A stretch of 64,000 bases of DNA from Bog-473 sp036491435 (GTDB lineage Bacteria; Actinomycetota; Acidimicrobiia; Acidimicrobiales; RAAP-2). Under the pieces are notes generated by a model, which had not been told where the DNA came from, did not search any database, and was given only the letters and a program-made list of their open reading frames with translations. Of the stretch, positions 53,486-61,630 are shown piece after piece. The stretch is from positions 23,277-87,276 of the forward strand of contig DASXBZ010000049.1 of assembly GCA_036491435.1 (NCBI GenBank). The letters are read 5' to 3'. A program made the translations under genes and the position numbers. Position 1 is the stretch's first letter. Each line of letters starts with the position of its first letter.

Positions 53486-55054
53486 ATGCCCCCACTCCTT
53501 TCTGACACCGCCGAGCCCGTAACGGACGCGCCACCAGCGTCCCAGATCGGCCTGGCGCGCACGGCCGCCCTCGGGGCTCTTGGCACCACGGCGATCGTGG
53601 TTGGTGCGCTGCTCGGTGGCCCGTCCTTCGAGGCGCACCTGCCCGGCGCCTGGTTCTTCGGCATGCCGGGCGACCCGCTTGGTTGGCTCGGCACCAGCCA
53701 GACGCTGCCGCCCATTGCAGCGCTCGCGCTCGTCTTCGGCGGGCTCATCCTCTTGACCCGTGTTTGGCTCGGGTTCTTGCGCTACTTGAAGAACAACGAG
53801 GGTTTCCCCGTCAAGCGGGTCGTTCTGGTGGTGGTGATCTGGGCCGTGCCGCTCCTCTTGGCCCCGCCGCTGTTCAGCCGGGACGTGTACACCTACGCCG
53901 CCCAGGGCGAAATGGTCAGCCACAACATCAACCCCTACGTCTACGGGCCCAACGTTCTCGGCTCCACGCCCTTCAACACCTTCAGCGACCCGTTCTGGGC
54001 GAACAACGCCTCGCCGTACGGTCCCAACTTCCTGGCGCTCGACGGCGGCGTCGACCAGGCCTCGGGTCACAATTTCCTGATCGACCTGGTCCTGCTCCGC
54101 CTGGTCGAGGTGGCCGGCATCGCCCTCATGGTGGCGGCGACGCCCACCCTGGCCCGCTGGGCCAAGCGCGACCCCGCCCACGCGGTGCTGCTCGGTGCGG
54201 GGTCACCACTCGTCTTGCTCTCGCTGTTGGCGGGCGACCACAACGATGCCCTCATGGTCGGCCTGTTGATGGCCGGGCTGGCGGTGGCGAAACGCGTCGG
54301 CACGGTGCCCGGCGTGATCATTTGCGCGCTGGCCGCGGGAGTGAAGTCTCCGGCCGCGCTCGGTGTCCTCTTCCTCGGGTGGGTTTGGGCCGGACCGGAC
54401 GCATCGGTACGGCGGCGCATCGGGCACACCGCGCTCGCCGGGCTCATCGCGTTGGCGACGCTGGAGCTCACCACCCTGCTGACGGGATTCGGCTGGGGGT
54501 GGGTCGGCACCACCACGACCGCCGCCGCCGCCTTCACCGGCGTCACCCCGATCAATGTCGCGGCCCGGGCTGTGTCCGTGCTGACCCACCTCCTGCAGGT
54601 GCCGGTGTCGACCCAACACCTCCACCCCGTCTTCGAGGTCCTGGGCCTCCTTGTCGCCGCCTACGTCGCCTATCGCCTGTTGCGCCGCGCCCCGCAGGAC
54701 GGGGTGGTGCGTGCGCTGGGCCTGGCCTTGCTCGTGCTCGCACTGCTCAGCCCGATCGTGTGGGCCTGGTACGTCACCTGGGGCGTGGTCGTCGCCGCGG
54801 CTGCCGCGTCACCCCGTATGCGCAACGCGCTCATCGTCATCAGTACGTTCTGGGCCTTTGCTGGCGTGACGTCGGTCCACAACATCTACATGCGAATGAT
54901 CCACACCTTCGTGCTGTCGGACCTGCTGTTGGTGACGTTGCTCTTGGCGGTGGCCATCATGCCGCTCGGCCAGTTCGCCCTGTCCCGTGCTGCGCAGCCT
55001 CGTCTGCCGAGGCTCGGGGCGAGGCTCACCGGGGCGGGAGCTGCCGCTAGCTGA
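53486..55054 (+). CDS. mptB: Polyprenol-phosphomannose-dependent alpha-1,6-mannosyltransferase, MptB-like
   Basis: 522 residues with about twelve membrane segments (GT-C fold). The first extracytoplasmic loop has the family pattern LFSRDVYTYAAQGEMVSHNINPYVYGP and ASPYGPNFLALDGGVDQ; the SRD acid is the likely catalytic residue. AGDHNDALMVGLLMAGLAVAKR and GVKSPAALGVLFLGW are also family features. In mycobacteria and corynebacteria MptB elongates the lipomannan core. It diverges from the sqdB-like gene, so both may serve one cell-envelope glycolipid. The start follows a CC-rich leader with no clear ribosome site. Confidence 0.85.
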   Translation: MPPLLSDTAEPVTDAPPASQIGLARTAALGALGTTAIVVGALLGGPSFEAHLPGAWFFGMPGDPLGWLGTSQTLPPIAALALVFGGLILLTRVWLGFLRYLKNNEGFPVKRVVLVVVIWAVPLLLAPPLFSRDVYTYAAQGEMVSHNINPYVYGPNVLGSTPFNTFSDPFWANNASPYGPNFLALDGGVDQASGHNFLIDLVLLRLVEVAGIALMVAATPTLARWAKRDPAHAVLLGAGSPLVLLSLLAGDHNDALMVGLLMAGLAVAKRVGTVPGVIICALAAGVKSPAALGVLFLGWVWAGPDASVRRRIGHTALAGLIALATLELTTLLTGFGWGWVGTTTTAAAAFTGVTPINVAARAVSVLTHLLQVPVSTQHLHPVFEVLGLLVAAYVAYRLLRRAPQDGVVRALGLALLVLALLSPIVWAWYVTWGVVVAAAAASPRMRNALIVISTFWAFAGVTSVHNIYMRMIHTFVLSDLLLVTLLLAVAIMPLGQFALSRAAQPRLPRLGARLTGAGAAAS

Positions 55055-55074
55055 GACGGCTTCGGCTGGCTTTC

Positions 55075-55512
55075 TTAGTCAGCCAGGTCCAACGCGGACA
55101 CGACCCGCTCGGGACGAAGGCGCGCGACCAACTCGCCGGCCACCCCGTTCCGCGCACCGTATTCCTCGGCCCGGTCCTCGCCCATGTACCGGCGGCCGAT
55201 TCTCGTTGCCCACTCCCGCACGTCGTCGAGGTCGTCACTCAGTTCGACGACACCTTCGATGAGCACGAAGCTGAACGGCGGCCGTTCGTCGTCGACGCAC
55301 AGCGACATCCTCGGATCGCGTCGCAGATTGCGGCCCTTGACGGTGGACTCGCCGGTGTTGAACACGATGGTGCCCTGGTCGTCGAGCTCGTACCACACCG
55401 GTGCCACGTGGGGCCGTCCGTCGGCACGCACGGTGGCCACCTTGGCCGTGTGCACGGGAGGGCCCGCGAGGAAGGTGCGGATCTCCGCATCGCTCATCGG
55501 GCGGTAAGGCAC
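55075..55512 (-). CDS. PPOX-class split-barrel oxidoreductase, F420/FMN type
   Basis: 145 residues. Split-barrel motifs: VHTAKVATVRADGRPHVAPVWYELD, IVFNTGESTVKGRNLRRDPRMSLCVDDE and FSFVLIEGVVELSDDLDDVREWATRI. This set matches the F420-dependent branch common in actinobacteria, though FMN use is possible. The GTG start overlaps the NTF2-like gene stop by one base (TAGTG) and gives the family-like opening MPYRPMSDAEIRTFL. It is the last gene of the six- or seven-gene minus-strand operon and is convergent with the mptB-like gene. Confidence 0.85.
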   Translation of the reverse strand: MPYRPMSDAEIRTFLAGPPVHTAKVATVRADGRPHVAPVWYELDDQGTIVFNTGESTVKGRNLRRDPRMSLCVDDERPPFSFVLIEGVVELSDDLDDVREWATRIGRRYMGEDRAEEYGARNGVAGELVARLRPERVVSALDLAD

Positions 55513-55976
55513 TAGGCCGGTCGGCCGCCTTGCGCCTCGTACGCCTTCAACCAACCCTCGATCATCGGGCCGAACGCAGCTGGGTTGTAGGCGTCCTCCT
55601 CGTAGGAGAACTTCATGTCACCCGCGTAGTGCAACACGGTGATGTTGTGGGCCTGATGGACCGAGCCGTCACCCGGATCCTGCATCCGGTTCTCGATGCG
55701 GCAGATCCACCAGCCCCGTTCTTCGTCGCACACGCACCACGCGTGCGGAAAGGAGTCCATGGCTCGGTTCGGCCACTCCGCCATGAGCGGTGCGATCCAG
55801 TTGTAGATCTCCTCGGGCCCGCGGAACGTGCCGAAGGTGTGCTCGAGGTAGACGGCGTCGTCGGTGAACAGGTCCGCCCAGTCGCGCCACTCACCGCTGG
55901 CGGCGCAGCGGGCGGCCGTCTCCGCATAGTGCCGGTGCGCCTCTTCCAGTTCTTCGCGGCTCCACGTTGCAGTCAT
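55512..55976 (-). CDS. NTF2-like (SnoaL-type) alpha+beta-barrel protein
   Basis: 154 residues. The cone fold is indicated by an N-terminal helix set (REELEEAHRHYAETAARCAASGEWRDWADLF) then TDDAVYLEHTFGTFRGPEEIYNWI and a four-stranded sheet. A His in EHTFGTFRG and a Trp-rich strand (ERGWWICRIENRM) line the likely pocket. Family members are small-molecule isomerases, cyclases or hydratases, or non-enzymatic binders. The ATG overlaps the EthD-like gene stop as ATGA. Confidence 0.82.
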   Translation of the reverse strand: MTATWSREELEEAHRHYAETAARCAASGEWRDWADLFTDDAVYLEHTFGTFRGPEEIYNWIAPLMAEWPNRAMDSFPHAWCVCDEERGWWICRIENRMQDPGDGSVHQAHNITVLHYAGDMKFSYEEDAYNPAAFGPMIEGWLKAYEAQGGRPA

Positions 55977-56695
55977 GACTTCAGGATCCATTCACTCATG
56001 GTGACACTGCGGAGGGTGTTCAGGTCGATGAACGCGCTGATCTCCTCGATCATCTGCGTGACGTGGGCGTTCATGCGCTCGGGGTCGCCATCGGCACAGT
56101 AGAACAGCATCGGATCGGTCACGTGCTCGAGCGACGGCCAGGCCTCCTCGACGATGCCGCGCAGCGGTGGGGCATCCGCGGTCAGAGGCCGGAAGACGGC
56201 GTTGCGCACGTAGCGCATCCTCGGCTGGATCGCTTCGGTGATCGGTGAGATGCGGGAGTGCCAGCGTGTCATCCACTCCTCGAACGATTGGTCCGGGTGC
56301 TGCTGGAGCAGGGCCACGGTCAGGACGCCGGGCGAGCGCACGCCGTCCGGCCAATAGCGCGGCACCGACCACTGATTCCCCCCGTAGTCGCGGTACAGCG
56401 ATTCCACGACCGAATATCCGGCCAACCGACCGGCCGCGGCCGCCAGCATTTCTTCGTAGGGTTGCCGCTTGTCGACGGCGTCGAGCCACAGCGAAACCAG
56501 CGCGTCGGCCGGCAGCTCGCCCTCGGGCGTGGGCACCGGCGCGGGGATGTCGCTCTCGGGATCCCGCACGTCCATGGACAGCCGCAGCGGACCGAGGCCG
56601 AGCAGCTGGTCGGCCAGATCGCCCAGCACGGCGTCGGCCACGTCCCGCCGGCTGCGCGGTGCATCCGGCCACAGGAGGTACATCAGCTTCTCCAC
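55973..56695 (-). CDS. EthD-like dimeric alpha/beta-barrel protein
   Basis: 240 residues, about twice the usual EthD length, so probably two ferredoxin-like repeats in one chain. The C-terminal half has the EthD-type pattern QSFEEWMTRWHSRISPITEAIQP and a VRNAVFRPL strand. The first half ends near GYSVVESLYRDYGG. Proteins of this type accompany oxidoreductases in xenobiotic and steroid degradation, but a reaction is not established. It lies 37 bases after the SDR gene and overlaps the NTF2-like start. Confidence 0.7.
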   Translation of the reverse strand: MEKLMYLLWPDAPRSRRDVADAVLGDLADQLLGLGPLRLSMDVRDPESDIPAPVPTPEGELPADALVSLWLDAVDKRQPYEEMLAAAAGRLAGYSVVESLYRDYGGNQWSVPRYWPDGVRSPGVLTVALLQQHPDQSFEEWMTRWHSRISPITEAIQPRMRYVRNAVFRPLTADAPPLRGIVEEAWPSLEHVTDPMLFYCADGDPERMNAHVTQMIEEISAFIDLNTLRSVTMSEWILKS

Positions 56696-56732
56696 GGCAC
56701 CTCAGATTCGCACGCAACCACGAGGGCGCGCC

Positions 56733-57524
56733 TCACCACGTCAGCCCGAGCGCCGAGCGCATCGTCGCCTCGAACTCCGGGTCGCGCAGGTTCCGCCGCA
56801 GTTCGAGCACCATGGCGGCGTCCGAACCCACCTCGACCCGCAGTGGTGTGTTCAGGTCTTCGATCGCGCCGGCCACGGCTAACGCGACCGTCTCGGGACC
56901 CGGACGGCCTTCGGGCCCCACGAGCGTGCTGTCCGTCGCGCTCCACTGGGTGTGCAGCTCGGCATAGGCGTCCGGCCCAGCGTGGTCGGCGTCGTCGTGC
57001 TTCATGCCCGGGGCGATGTACCCCGGCTCGATGATGACCACTCGGATCCCGAAGTGGCCGAGCTCGAAGTACATCGACTCCGACATCGCTTCGAGCGCAT
57101 GCTTCGACGCGGCGTACGGCCCTTCCAGTGGCGTGCCGATCTTGCCCTGCACCGAACTGATGTTCACGAGCACCCCGCTCCCCCGCTCGCGCCACCGCGG
57201 CACCACCGCCTGGGCCATCCGGAGCGGGCCGAGTGTGTTGACGTCGAGGACCTCCGCGAAGCGCTCCACCGGGTAGGTCTCGAGTGGTCCGCTGCCGGTC
57301 AGCGCCGCGTTGTTCACGACGGCGTCGAGATCGCCGGCCGCGGCCACCGCGGCGCGCACCGAAGCGGTGTCCCGCACGTCGAGCGGCAGGGCCAGCGCGG
57401 CAGGCATACCCTCGAGGAGGGCGACGTCGCGCGCCGTGGCGACCACTTCGTGCCCACGCTCGGCCAGAGTTTCGACGGTGGCCCGCCCGATGGCGCGAGC
57501 CGCGCCCGTGACGAGCACCCGCAT
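56733..57524 (-). CDS. Short-chain dehydrogenase/reductase (classical type)
   Basis: 263 residues. The cofactor loop is RVLVTGAARAIGRATVETL, the NAD/NADP-selecting region contains VVATARDVALLEG, and NNAALTGSG follows. The catalytic triad lies in LVNISSVQGKIGTPLEGPYAASKHALEAM (Ser, Tyr, Lys). The closing helix ends RNLRDPEFEATMRSALG. The Arg after the second strand suggests NADP preference. It is eight bases downstream of the next SDR gene. Substrate unknown. Confidence 0.9.
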   Translation of the reverse strand: MRVLVTGAARAIGRATVETLAERGHEVVATARDVALLEGMPAALALPLDVRDTASVRAAVAAAGDLDAVVNNAALTGSGPLETYPVERFAEVLDVNTLGPLRMAQAVVPRWRERGSGVLVNISSVQGKIGTPLEGPYAASKHALEAMSESMYFELGHFGIRVVIIEPGYIAPGMKHDDADHAGPDAYAELHTQWSATDSTLVGPEGRPGPETVALAVAGAIEDLNTPLRVEVGSDAAMVLELRRNLRDPEFEATMRSALGLTW

Positions 57525-57532
57525 GGATCAGG

Positions 57533-58414
57533 TCAACCCTGGGCCGGCGCAGCCAGGCCGACCAGCTCCTCGCTCACCTTCCACAGGCGCTGCGCCGCCT
57601 CGGCGTCCTGCGCCCAGCGGCGTGACTTTGCCGGTTTGCACTTGTCGAAGTACTCGCCCGTGACCCCCTCGACGGCGGGCGACGACGCCAGGTAGATCGA
57701 CGTGCGCGCCCCTTTGGCCGGCGAGAGGAAGAACGGCTTGGCGATCTTGATGCCGAAGGCCAGGAAACCCCGAGCGTCCCCGTCCGCGCCGTAACCGGTC
57801 CGTACGGTTCCGGGATGCAACGAGTTCGCCGTCACCCCGGTGCCCGCCAGCCGGCGTGCCAGCTCCACCGTGAAGAGGATGTTGGCCAGCTTCGATTCGC
57901 CGTAGACGCGCATGCCGCGGTACCGCTTCTTCGATGACTGCAGATCGTCGAACGGGATCCCCTTGCGCGCCGTGTTGTGCGCGGTCGACGCCACGTTCAC
58001 GATCCGGGAGGGAGCCGACTCGCGGATGCGATCGAGCAGCAGGTTCGTCAGCAGGAACGGACCGAGGTGGTTCGTGGCGAACGTCGCCTCGAACCCGTCG
58101 ACCGTCTCGTGCCGCTCACTCAGAACGACCCCGGCGTTGTTGACCAAAACGTCGAGCCGCGGCGCCTGCTCGAGGATCTCGTCCGCCCCCCGCCGGACCG
58201 ACGTCAGGTCGGCCAGGTCGAACACCACGAGCTGGACCTGGGCGTGCCCGCCCAGCCGCTGGACGATGCCCGCCACCGCGGCGCGACCCTTGTCGGCATT
58301 CCGGGCCGTCACGATCACCCGTGCGCCCATCGCGGCCAACGCCTCGGCGGTCTCCAGGCCGATGCCCGAGTTCCCGCCGGTGACGACGACCGTCTTGCCC
58401 TGCATGGTCGCCAC
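57533..58414 (-). CDS. Short-chain dehydrogenase/reductase, retinol-dehydrogenase-like
   Basis: 293 residues. The cofactor loop is KTVVVTGGNSGIGLETAEALA, with VTARNADKGRAAV marking NADP-type binding, then VLVNNAGVVLSERHETVDGFEATFATNHLGPFLLTNLL. The active site is IVNVASTAHNTARKG to MRVYGESKLANILF (Tyr, Lys). These features fit the WW-oxidoreductase/retinol dehydrogenase branch, whose substrates are lipophilic alcohols or ketones. The GTG at 58414 has GGAGGGAGG upstream and is chosen over an ATG nine bases later. Confidence 0.9.
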   Translation of the reverse strand: MATMQGKTVVVTGGNSGIGLETAEALAAMGARVIVTARNADKGRAAVAGIVQRLGGHAQVQLVVFDLADLTSVRRGADEILEQAPRLDVLVNNAGVVLSERHETVDGFEATFATNHLGPFLLTNLLLDRIRESAPSRIVNVASTAHNTARKGIPFDDLQSSKKRYRGMRVYGESKLANILFTVELARRLAGTGVTANSLHPGTVRTGYGADGDARGFLAFGIKIAKPFFLSPAKGARTSIYLASSPAVEGVTGEYFDKCKPAKSRRWAQDAEAAQRLWKVSEELVGLAAPAQG

Positions 58415-58495
58415 GTGCGCTGCCTCCCTCCTGCCGACCGAGAAGGCGTCAGCCTTCCACACCGCACGGGGACCGACCTCCCAATGTTCCGACGA

Positions 58496-60103
58496 TTACC
58501 CCCAGTCGTCGCGGGCCTGCACCAGACCGCGCTCGGCGTCGAGCAGGCTCCCGCTCAAGGTGCGCTCGGCCGACCGCATGTGCCACCGCAACAGTTCCTG
58601 CGCCCCCTGCCAGGCCGCCGCCGCCGCCGACTCCCCGGGGTCTCCCGCCGCGAGGAGATTGCGGGTCTGGCCCGCGTCTTCGGACAGGTCGAACAACAGC
58701 GGCGGCATGACGTCGGCCGCGGTGGCGAACTGGACGTACTTGTAGCGAGGCCCGCGTCCCACCGCGAGCGCGCAGTGGCTCATCGGGATCCCGAAGGCGG
58801 TCTCGGCCCGTTGGTGCACGGGGTCGGCGAAGCTCCATTCGTAGTGCGCCGTGTCGCGCCAATGCGCCGGCGCGCCCTCGCCGCGGACGAAGGGCGCGAG
58901 TGACCAGCCGTCGGCCTGCAGGGGTACGTCCGCCCCGAGGAACTCGCAGATGGTCGGCAGAATGTCGACCGACTCTGTCACCGCGTCCACCACCGTGCCC
59001 CGGCCGCCGTCCGCCCCGGACCGGGGGTCGACCACGATCAACGGCACGTGGTAGCTCTCGTCCCAGTAGCCGAGCTTCTCGAGCAACCAGTGGTCACCGC
59101 CCATCTCACCGTGGTCGCTGGTGACGATCACCAGCGTGGACTGCGACAACCCGCTCGACTCGAGGTACTCGAAGAGGGAGGCCAGGCCGTCGTCGACCTC
59201 ACGCTGGGCGCCGTAGTAGGTCGCCCTCAGCTGGCGCCGTTCCCGTTCGTCCTCGGGGGCGCCCACCTCCGGGACCCGCATCGCCATTGCTGCAAGCGGG
59301 TGCACGGCGGCCTCCTCGTCGCGCTGCGCGCACCCAGCGAACGGCCCGACCGCCGCGGCCGGGTACAGATCGTGGTAGCCGATCGGGTTGCGGCGCGGCG
59401 GGTGGGGCCGGATGAAGGAGGCGTGGACGAAGAAGGGCTCGTCACCGTTGCGATCCAGCCAGTCGACGACCTCGCTGCGGATGAAGGTGGTCTGTGAGAG
59501 CTCCGGCGGGAAGCGGGCCGGCGCCCAGGTCGAGCCGTGCGCCTCGGCCCCGGGGAACCCCTCCACGGGCAGGTAGAGGTCGTGGGGGTTCGCCGGCACG
59601 TCCACCCCGCGGGCGGCGAGCCATCGGCCCCAGGCCGGGCTGCGTTGCTCCCACGGGTCCAGGATCACCGCGCGGAATCCCGGGAGGACGCCTTCGTAGG
59701 TGAAGAGGCGGGGGTCGTCGGGCGGCACCGTCCGCGGATCGACCGACGTGTCCGTGTACCCGAAGAGGACCGGGTCGTAGCCGAGATCGCGCGCGACCAA
59801 CGCGACGTTGGTGAAGCGCGCGTCGAGGGGGGTCCCGTTCAGGATCGACCGGTTCCGGTGCAGATACGTGCCGGTGTACAGGCACGCCCGGGACGGCCCG
59901 CACGGAGCGGCATTGGCCCAGTGGTTCGCGAACAGCACACCACGCGACGCCAACGCGTCGAGGGCCGGCGTTTCCACGACCGGATGATCGAGTGCCGAGA
60001 GGCAGTCACCTCGCCATTGGTCGAGCGTGATCAACAGCACGTTGCGGGCGCCGGGCACCCGGCCACTCTTGTCGACGGCAGGCCCCCGAACCCGGCTTCT
60101 CAC
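58496..60103 (-). CDS. Sulfatase-superfamily hydrolase (arylsulfatase / phosphonate-monoester-hydrolase type)
   Basis: About 535 residues, usual for the family. The formylglycine site is intact as CGPSRACLYTGTYL (Cys-x-Pro-Ser-Arg). The metal motif at the start is NVLLITLDQWRGDCLS, and the second is VTSDHGEMGGDHWLLEKLGYWDESYHVPLIV, a sequence that favours the phosphonate-monoester-hydrolase branch over classic arylsulfatases. There is no signal peptide, so it is probably cytosolic. The start is uncertain: GTG at 60103 or GTG at 60058. It is the second gene of the operon, 40 bases after the small protein gene. Confidence 0.9.
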   Translation of the reverse strand: MRSRVRGPAVDKSGRVPGARNVLLITLDQWRGDCLSALDHPVVETPALDALASRGVLFANHWANAAPCGPSRACLYTGTYLHRNRSILNGTPLDARFTNVALVARDLGYDPVLFGYTDTSVDPRTVPPDDPRLFTYEGVLPGFRAVILDPWEQRSPAWGRWLAARGVDVPANPHDLYLPVEGFPGAEAHGSTWAPARFPPELSQTTFIRSEVVDWLDRNGDEPFFVHASFIRPHPPRRNPIGYHDLYPAAAVGPFAGCAQRDEEAAVHPLAAMAMRVPEVGAPEDERERRQLRATYYGAQREVDDGLASLFEYLESSGLSQSTLVIVTSDHGEMGGDHWLLEKLGYWDESYHVPLIVVDPRSGADGGRGTVVDAVTESVDILPTICEFLGADVPLQADGWSLAPFVRGEGAPAHWRDTAHYEWSFADPVHQRAETAFGIPMSHCALAVGRGPRYKYVQFATAADVMPPLLFDLSEDAGQTRNLLAAGDPGESAAAAAWQGAQELLRWHMRSAERTLSGSLLDAERGLVQARDDWG

Positions 60104-60143
60104 CCGCCCGACGGACCTCGATCGGCGCTGCGGGCGCCAGCCC

Positions 60144-60395
60144 TCAGCTCGAGGTGCGGACCGTCGTCCCTCCCAGCCTCGTGCCGAAATCGATGAGCCA
60201 GGCGCCGAAGCGCGGCGCCACGGCCCGGCGCACCGCTCGGCCACCGGCAACCGGGAGGCCGGCGGCCGAGCGCTGCGTCGCACGGTATTGATCCTTCGTG
60301 AGACCGGAACGGCGTGATCGCCCGGATCCGGCCTGGCTGATCAGCTCCTGCCGGTGCAGGTCGACCAGCGATTCGACTCCTCGGGTCTGGATCAT
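60144..60395 (-). CDS. Small basic hypothetical protein, first gene of the regulated operon
   Basis: 83 residues: helical opening MIQTRGVESLVDLHRQELIS, then a basic Arg/Gln stretch and a hydrophobic end (PRFGAWLIDFGTRLGG). I do not recognise it. It is supported by a good ribosome site (GAGG, seven bases before the ATG), by a promoter-like pair upstream, and by continuity with the sulfatase gene. Similar short basic proteins starting with a helical 'RQELI'-type segment are common in actinobacteria, without known function. Confidence 0.6.
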   Translation of the reverse strand: MIQTRGVESLVDLHRQELISQAGSGRSRRSGLTKDQYRATQRSAAGLPVAGGRAVRRAVAPRFGAWLIDFGTRLGGTTVRTSS

Positions 60396-60461
60396 GAACG
60401 CACCTCGCTTGACCTTTTCCGCTCCCGGTCAGCGGTTCCATGTCCCCCCTCGGATGACGAC

Positions 60462-60490
60462 ATCTTACAGGACGCTTGACACATAATCAA
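60462..60490 (-). promoter_or_regulatory. Promoter for the small-protein/sulfatase/SDR operon
   Basis: TTGATT (-35, 60485-60490 on this strand) and TAAGAT (-10, 60462-60467) are separated by exactly 17 bases, 67 bases before the ATG of the small protein. The -35 box lies inside the palindrome that also holds the -35 box of the divergent regulator promoter. Confidence 0.6.
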
Positions 60491-60491
60491 G
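60475..60491. promoter_or_regulatory. CTTGA-N7-TCAAG palindrome covering two divergent -35 boxes
   Basis: A perfect inverted repeat with 5-base arms. It contains TTGACA of the plus-strand promoter and TTGATT of the minus-strand promoter. A dimeric repressor bound here would block both, so it is the likely operator of the adjacent ArsR-like regulator. A second dyad, CCTA-N3-TAGG, lies at 60497-60507 across the plus-strand -10. Confidence 0.55.
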
Positions 60492-60504
60492 CATATCCTA
60501 ATAT
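60476..60504 (+). promoter_or_regulatory. Near-consensus promoter giving a leaderless regulator mRNA
   Basis: A perfect TTGACA (-35, 60476-60481) is followed by TAATAT (-10, 60499-60504) at 17 bases. The expected start of transcription, six or seven bases after the -10, falls on the GTG start codon at 60511, so translation is probably leaderless. No ribosome site is present. Leaderless mRNAs are common in actinobacteria. Confidence 0.65.
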
Positions 60505-60510
60505 AGGTGT

Positions 60511-61590
60511 GTGCCTATTCTCAGCACCCAGGCTCCGGAAGCGACACCGACGGTGCGCGCCGCCCCCTCGCTCGCCAGCGACCTGTCCTGGCTCCTGTTG
60601 ACCGCGGCCAGCCCGTCCGTGCGGTCCCAGTACCTCGAGAAGACCGACGCGACCCCGCCACCCGCGAGCATGTGCGGTGGCGCCGCCATGGCCTTCGACG
60701 GGCGTCCGGAACTCGAAGAACGCGTCCGCACCTTCTGGGACGACACGGACGACGAGACGTCGTTCACCGAGATGCACATCCTCGCCTACTACTCGGGTGC
60801 CCTCGACGCCACGGATCCCGACGTGCTGTGGCAGGCCCTCGAACGGGGCATCCCCACGGTGCCCCTCGACCTCGACCTGCCTTCGGAGTCCGACGAGGAC
60901 CTCGCGCTGTTCTCCGATCGCTTGCGTCGGCTCAAGGAGGACCCGACGTTGGTCCGGTCGTACCTGGATCTGCTCGCCGAGGTCTGGGCGCCGGTCAACG
61001 ACCTGTGGCAACAGTGGCTGCCGGCTATCGAACAGGCCGGCCGACACTTCGTCTCGCAATACGAGCGGCGAACGTCATTGGATCTACTGATAACGCCGGG
61101 GTGTGACATCTTCCGGGAGCGCCTGCCCCGGATCGAGTCGGACATCGAGGGCGGCAAACCGGTTGACTTCGTCCCCTGCCTGTTCTTCGGGTCGAGCCTC
61201 TACCTCGACTTCCCGGACCTCGTGCTGATCGGGATCGGGGTCGGCGCAGGTGACGAAGAGGCCCGCGCCCGGACCGAGTCGGTGGCCCGGCGCCTCAAGG
61301 CCGTCGCCGATCCCACGCGCCTCGCCATCCTGCACTCGCTCGCCGCGGCGCCGAGCAGCGTCGGCGAGCTGGCGACGCTTTTCCGCCTGGCCCAGCCCAC
61401 GGTGAGCATGCACGTCAAGGTGCTCCGACAGAGTGGTCTCGTCCAGTCCGAGCGCAGAGACGGCCGACTGCGCCTCAGCGCAGACCCCGCCGCAGTCGAG
61501 GCGCTGCTCGGCGACCTGCGCGCTGCGGTGCTCGCGGGTTCCACCGCCGATCAGACGACAGTCACGGCAGCAACCGCGGCCGCCAGCTGA
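60511..61590 (+). CDS. ArsR-like transcriptional regulator with large N-terminal domain
   Basis: 359 residues. The C-terminal winged helix is clear: RRLKAVADPTRLAILHSLAAAPSSVGELATLFRLAQPTVSMHVKVLRQSGLV then a wing SERRDGRLRLSAD. The N-terminal about 250 residues form a separate alpha-helical domain (e.g. SLASDLSWLLLTAASPSVRSQYLE, FTEMHILAYYSGALD), resembling the DUF5937-type domain found before ArsR-like DNA-binding domains; it probably senses a ligand. It starts at a GTG with no ribosome site, consistent with leaderless expression. It is divergent from the sulfatase/SDR operon, its likely target. Confidence 0.85.
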   Translation: MPILSTQAPEATPTVRAAPSLASDLSWLLLTAASPSVRSQYLEKTDATPPPASMCGGAAMAFDGRPELEERVRTFWDDTDDETSFTEMHILAYYSGALDATDPDVLWQALERGIPTVPLDLDLPSESDEDLALFSDRLRRLKEDPTLVRSYLDLLAEVWAPVNDLWQQWLPAIEQAGRHFVSQYERRTSLDLLITPGCDIFRERLPRIESDIEGGKPVDFVPCLFFGSSLYLDFPDLVLIGIGVGAGDEEARARTESVARRLKAVADPTRLAILHSLAAAPSSVGELATLFRLAQPTVSMHVKVLRQSGLVQSERRDGRLRLSADPAAVEALLGDLRAAVLAGSTADQTTVTAATAAAS

Positions 61591-61630
61591 CGAACCGCCC
61601 AGCCGGGCTGACCCACCCCACCAAAAAGGA

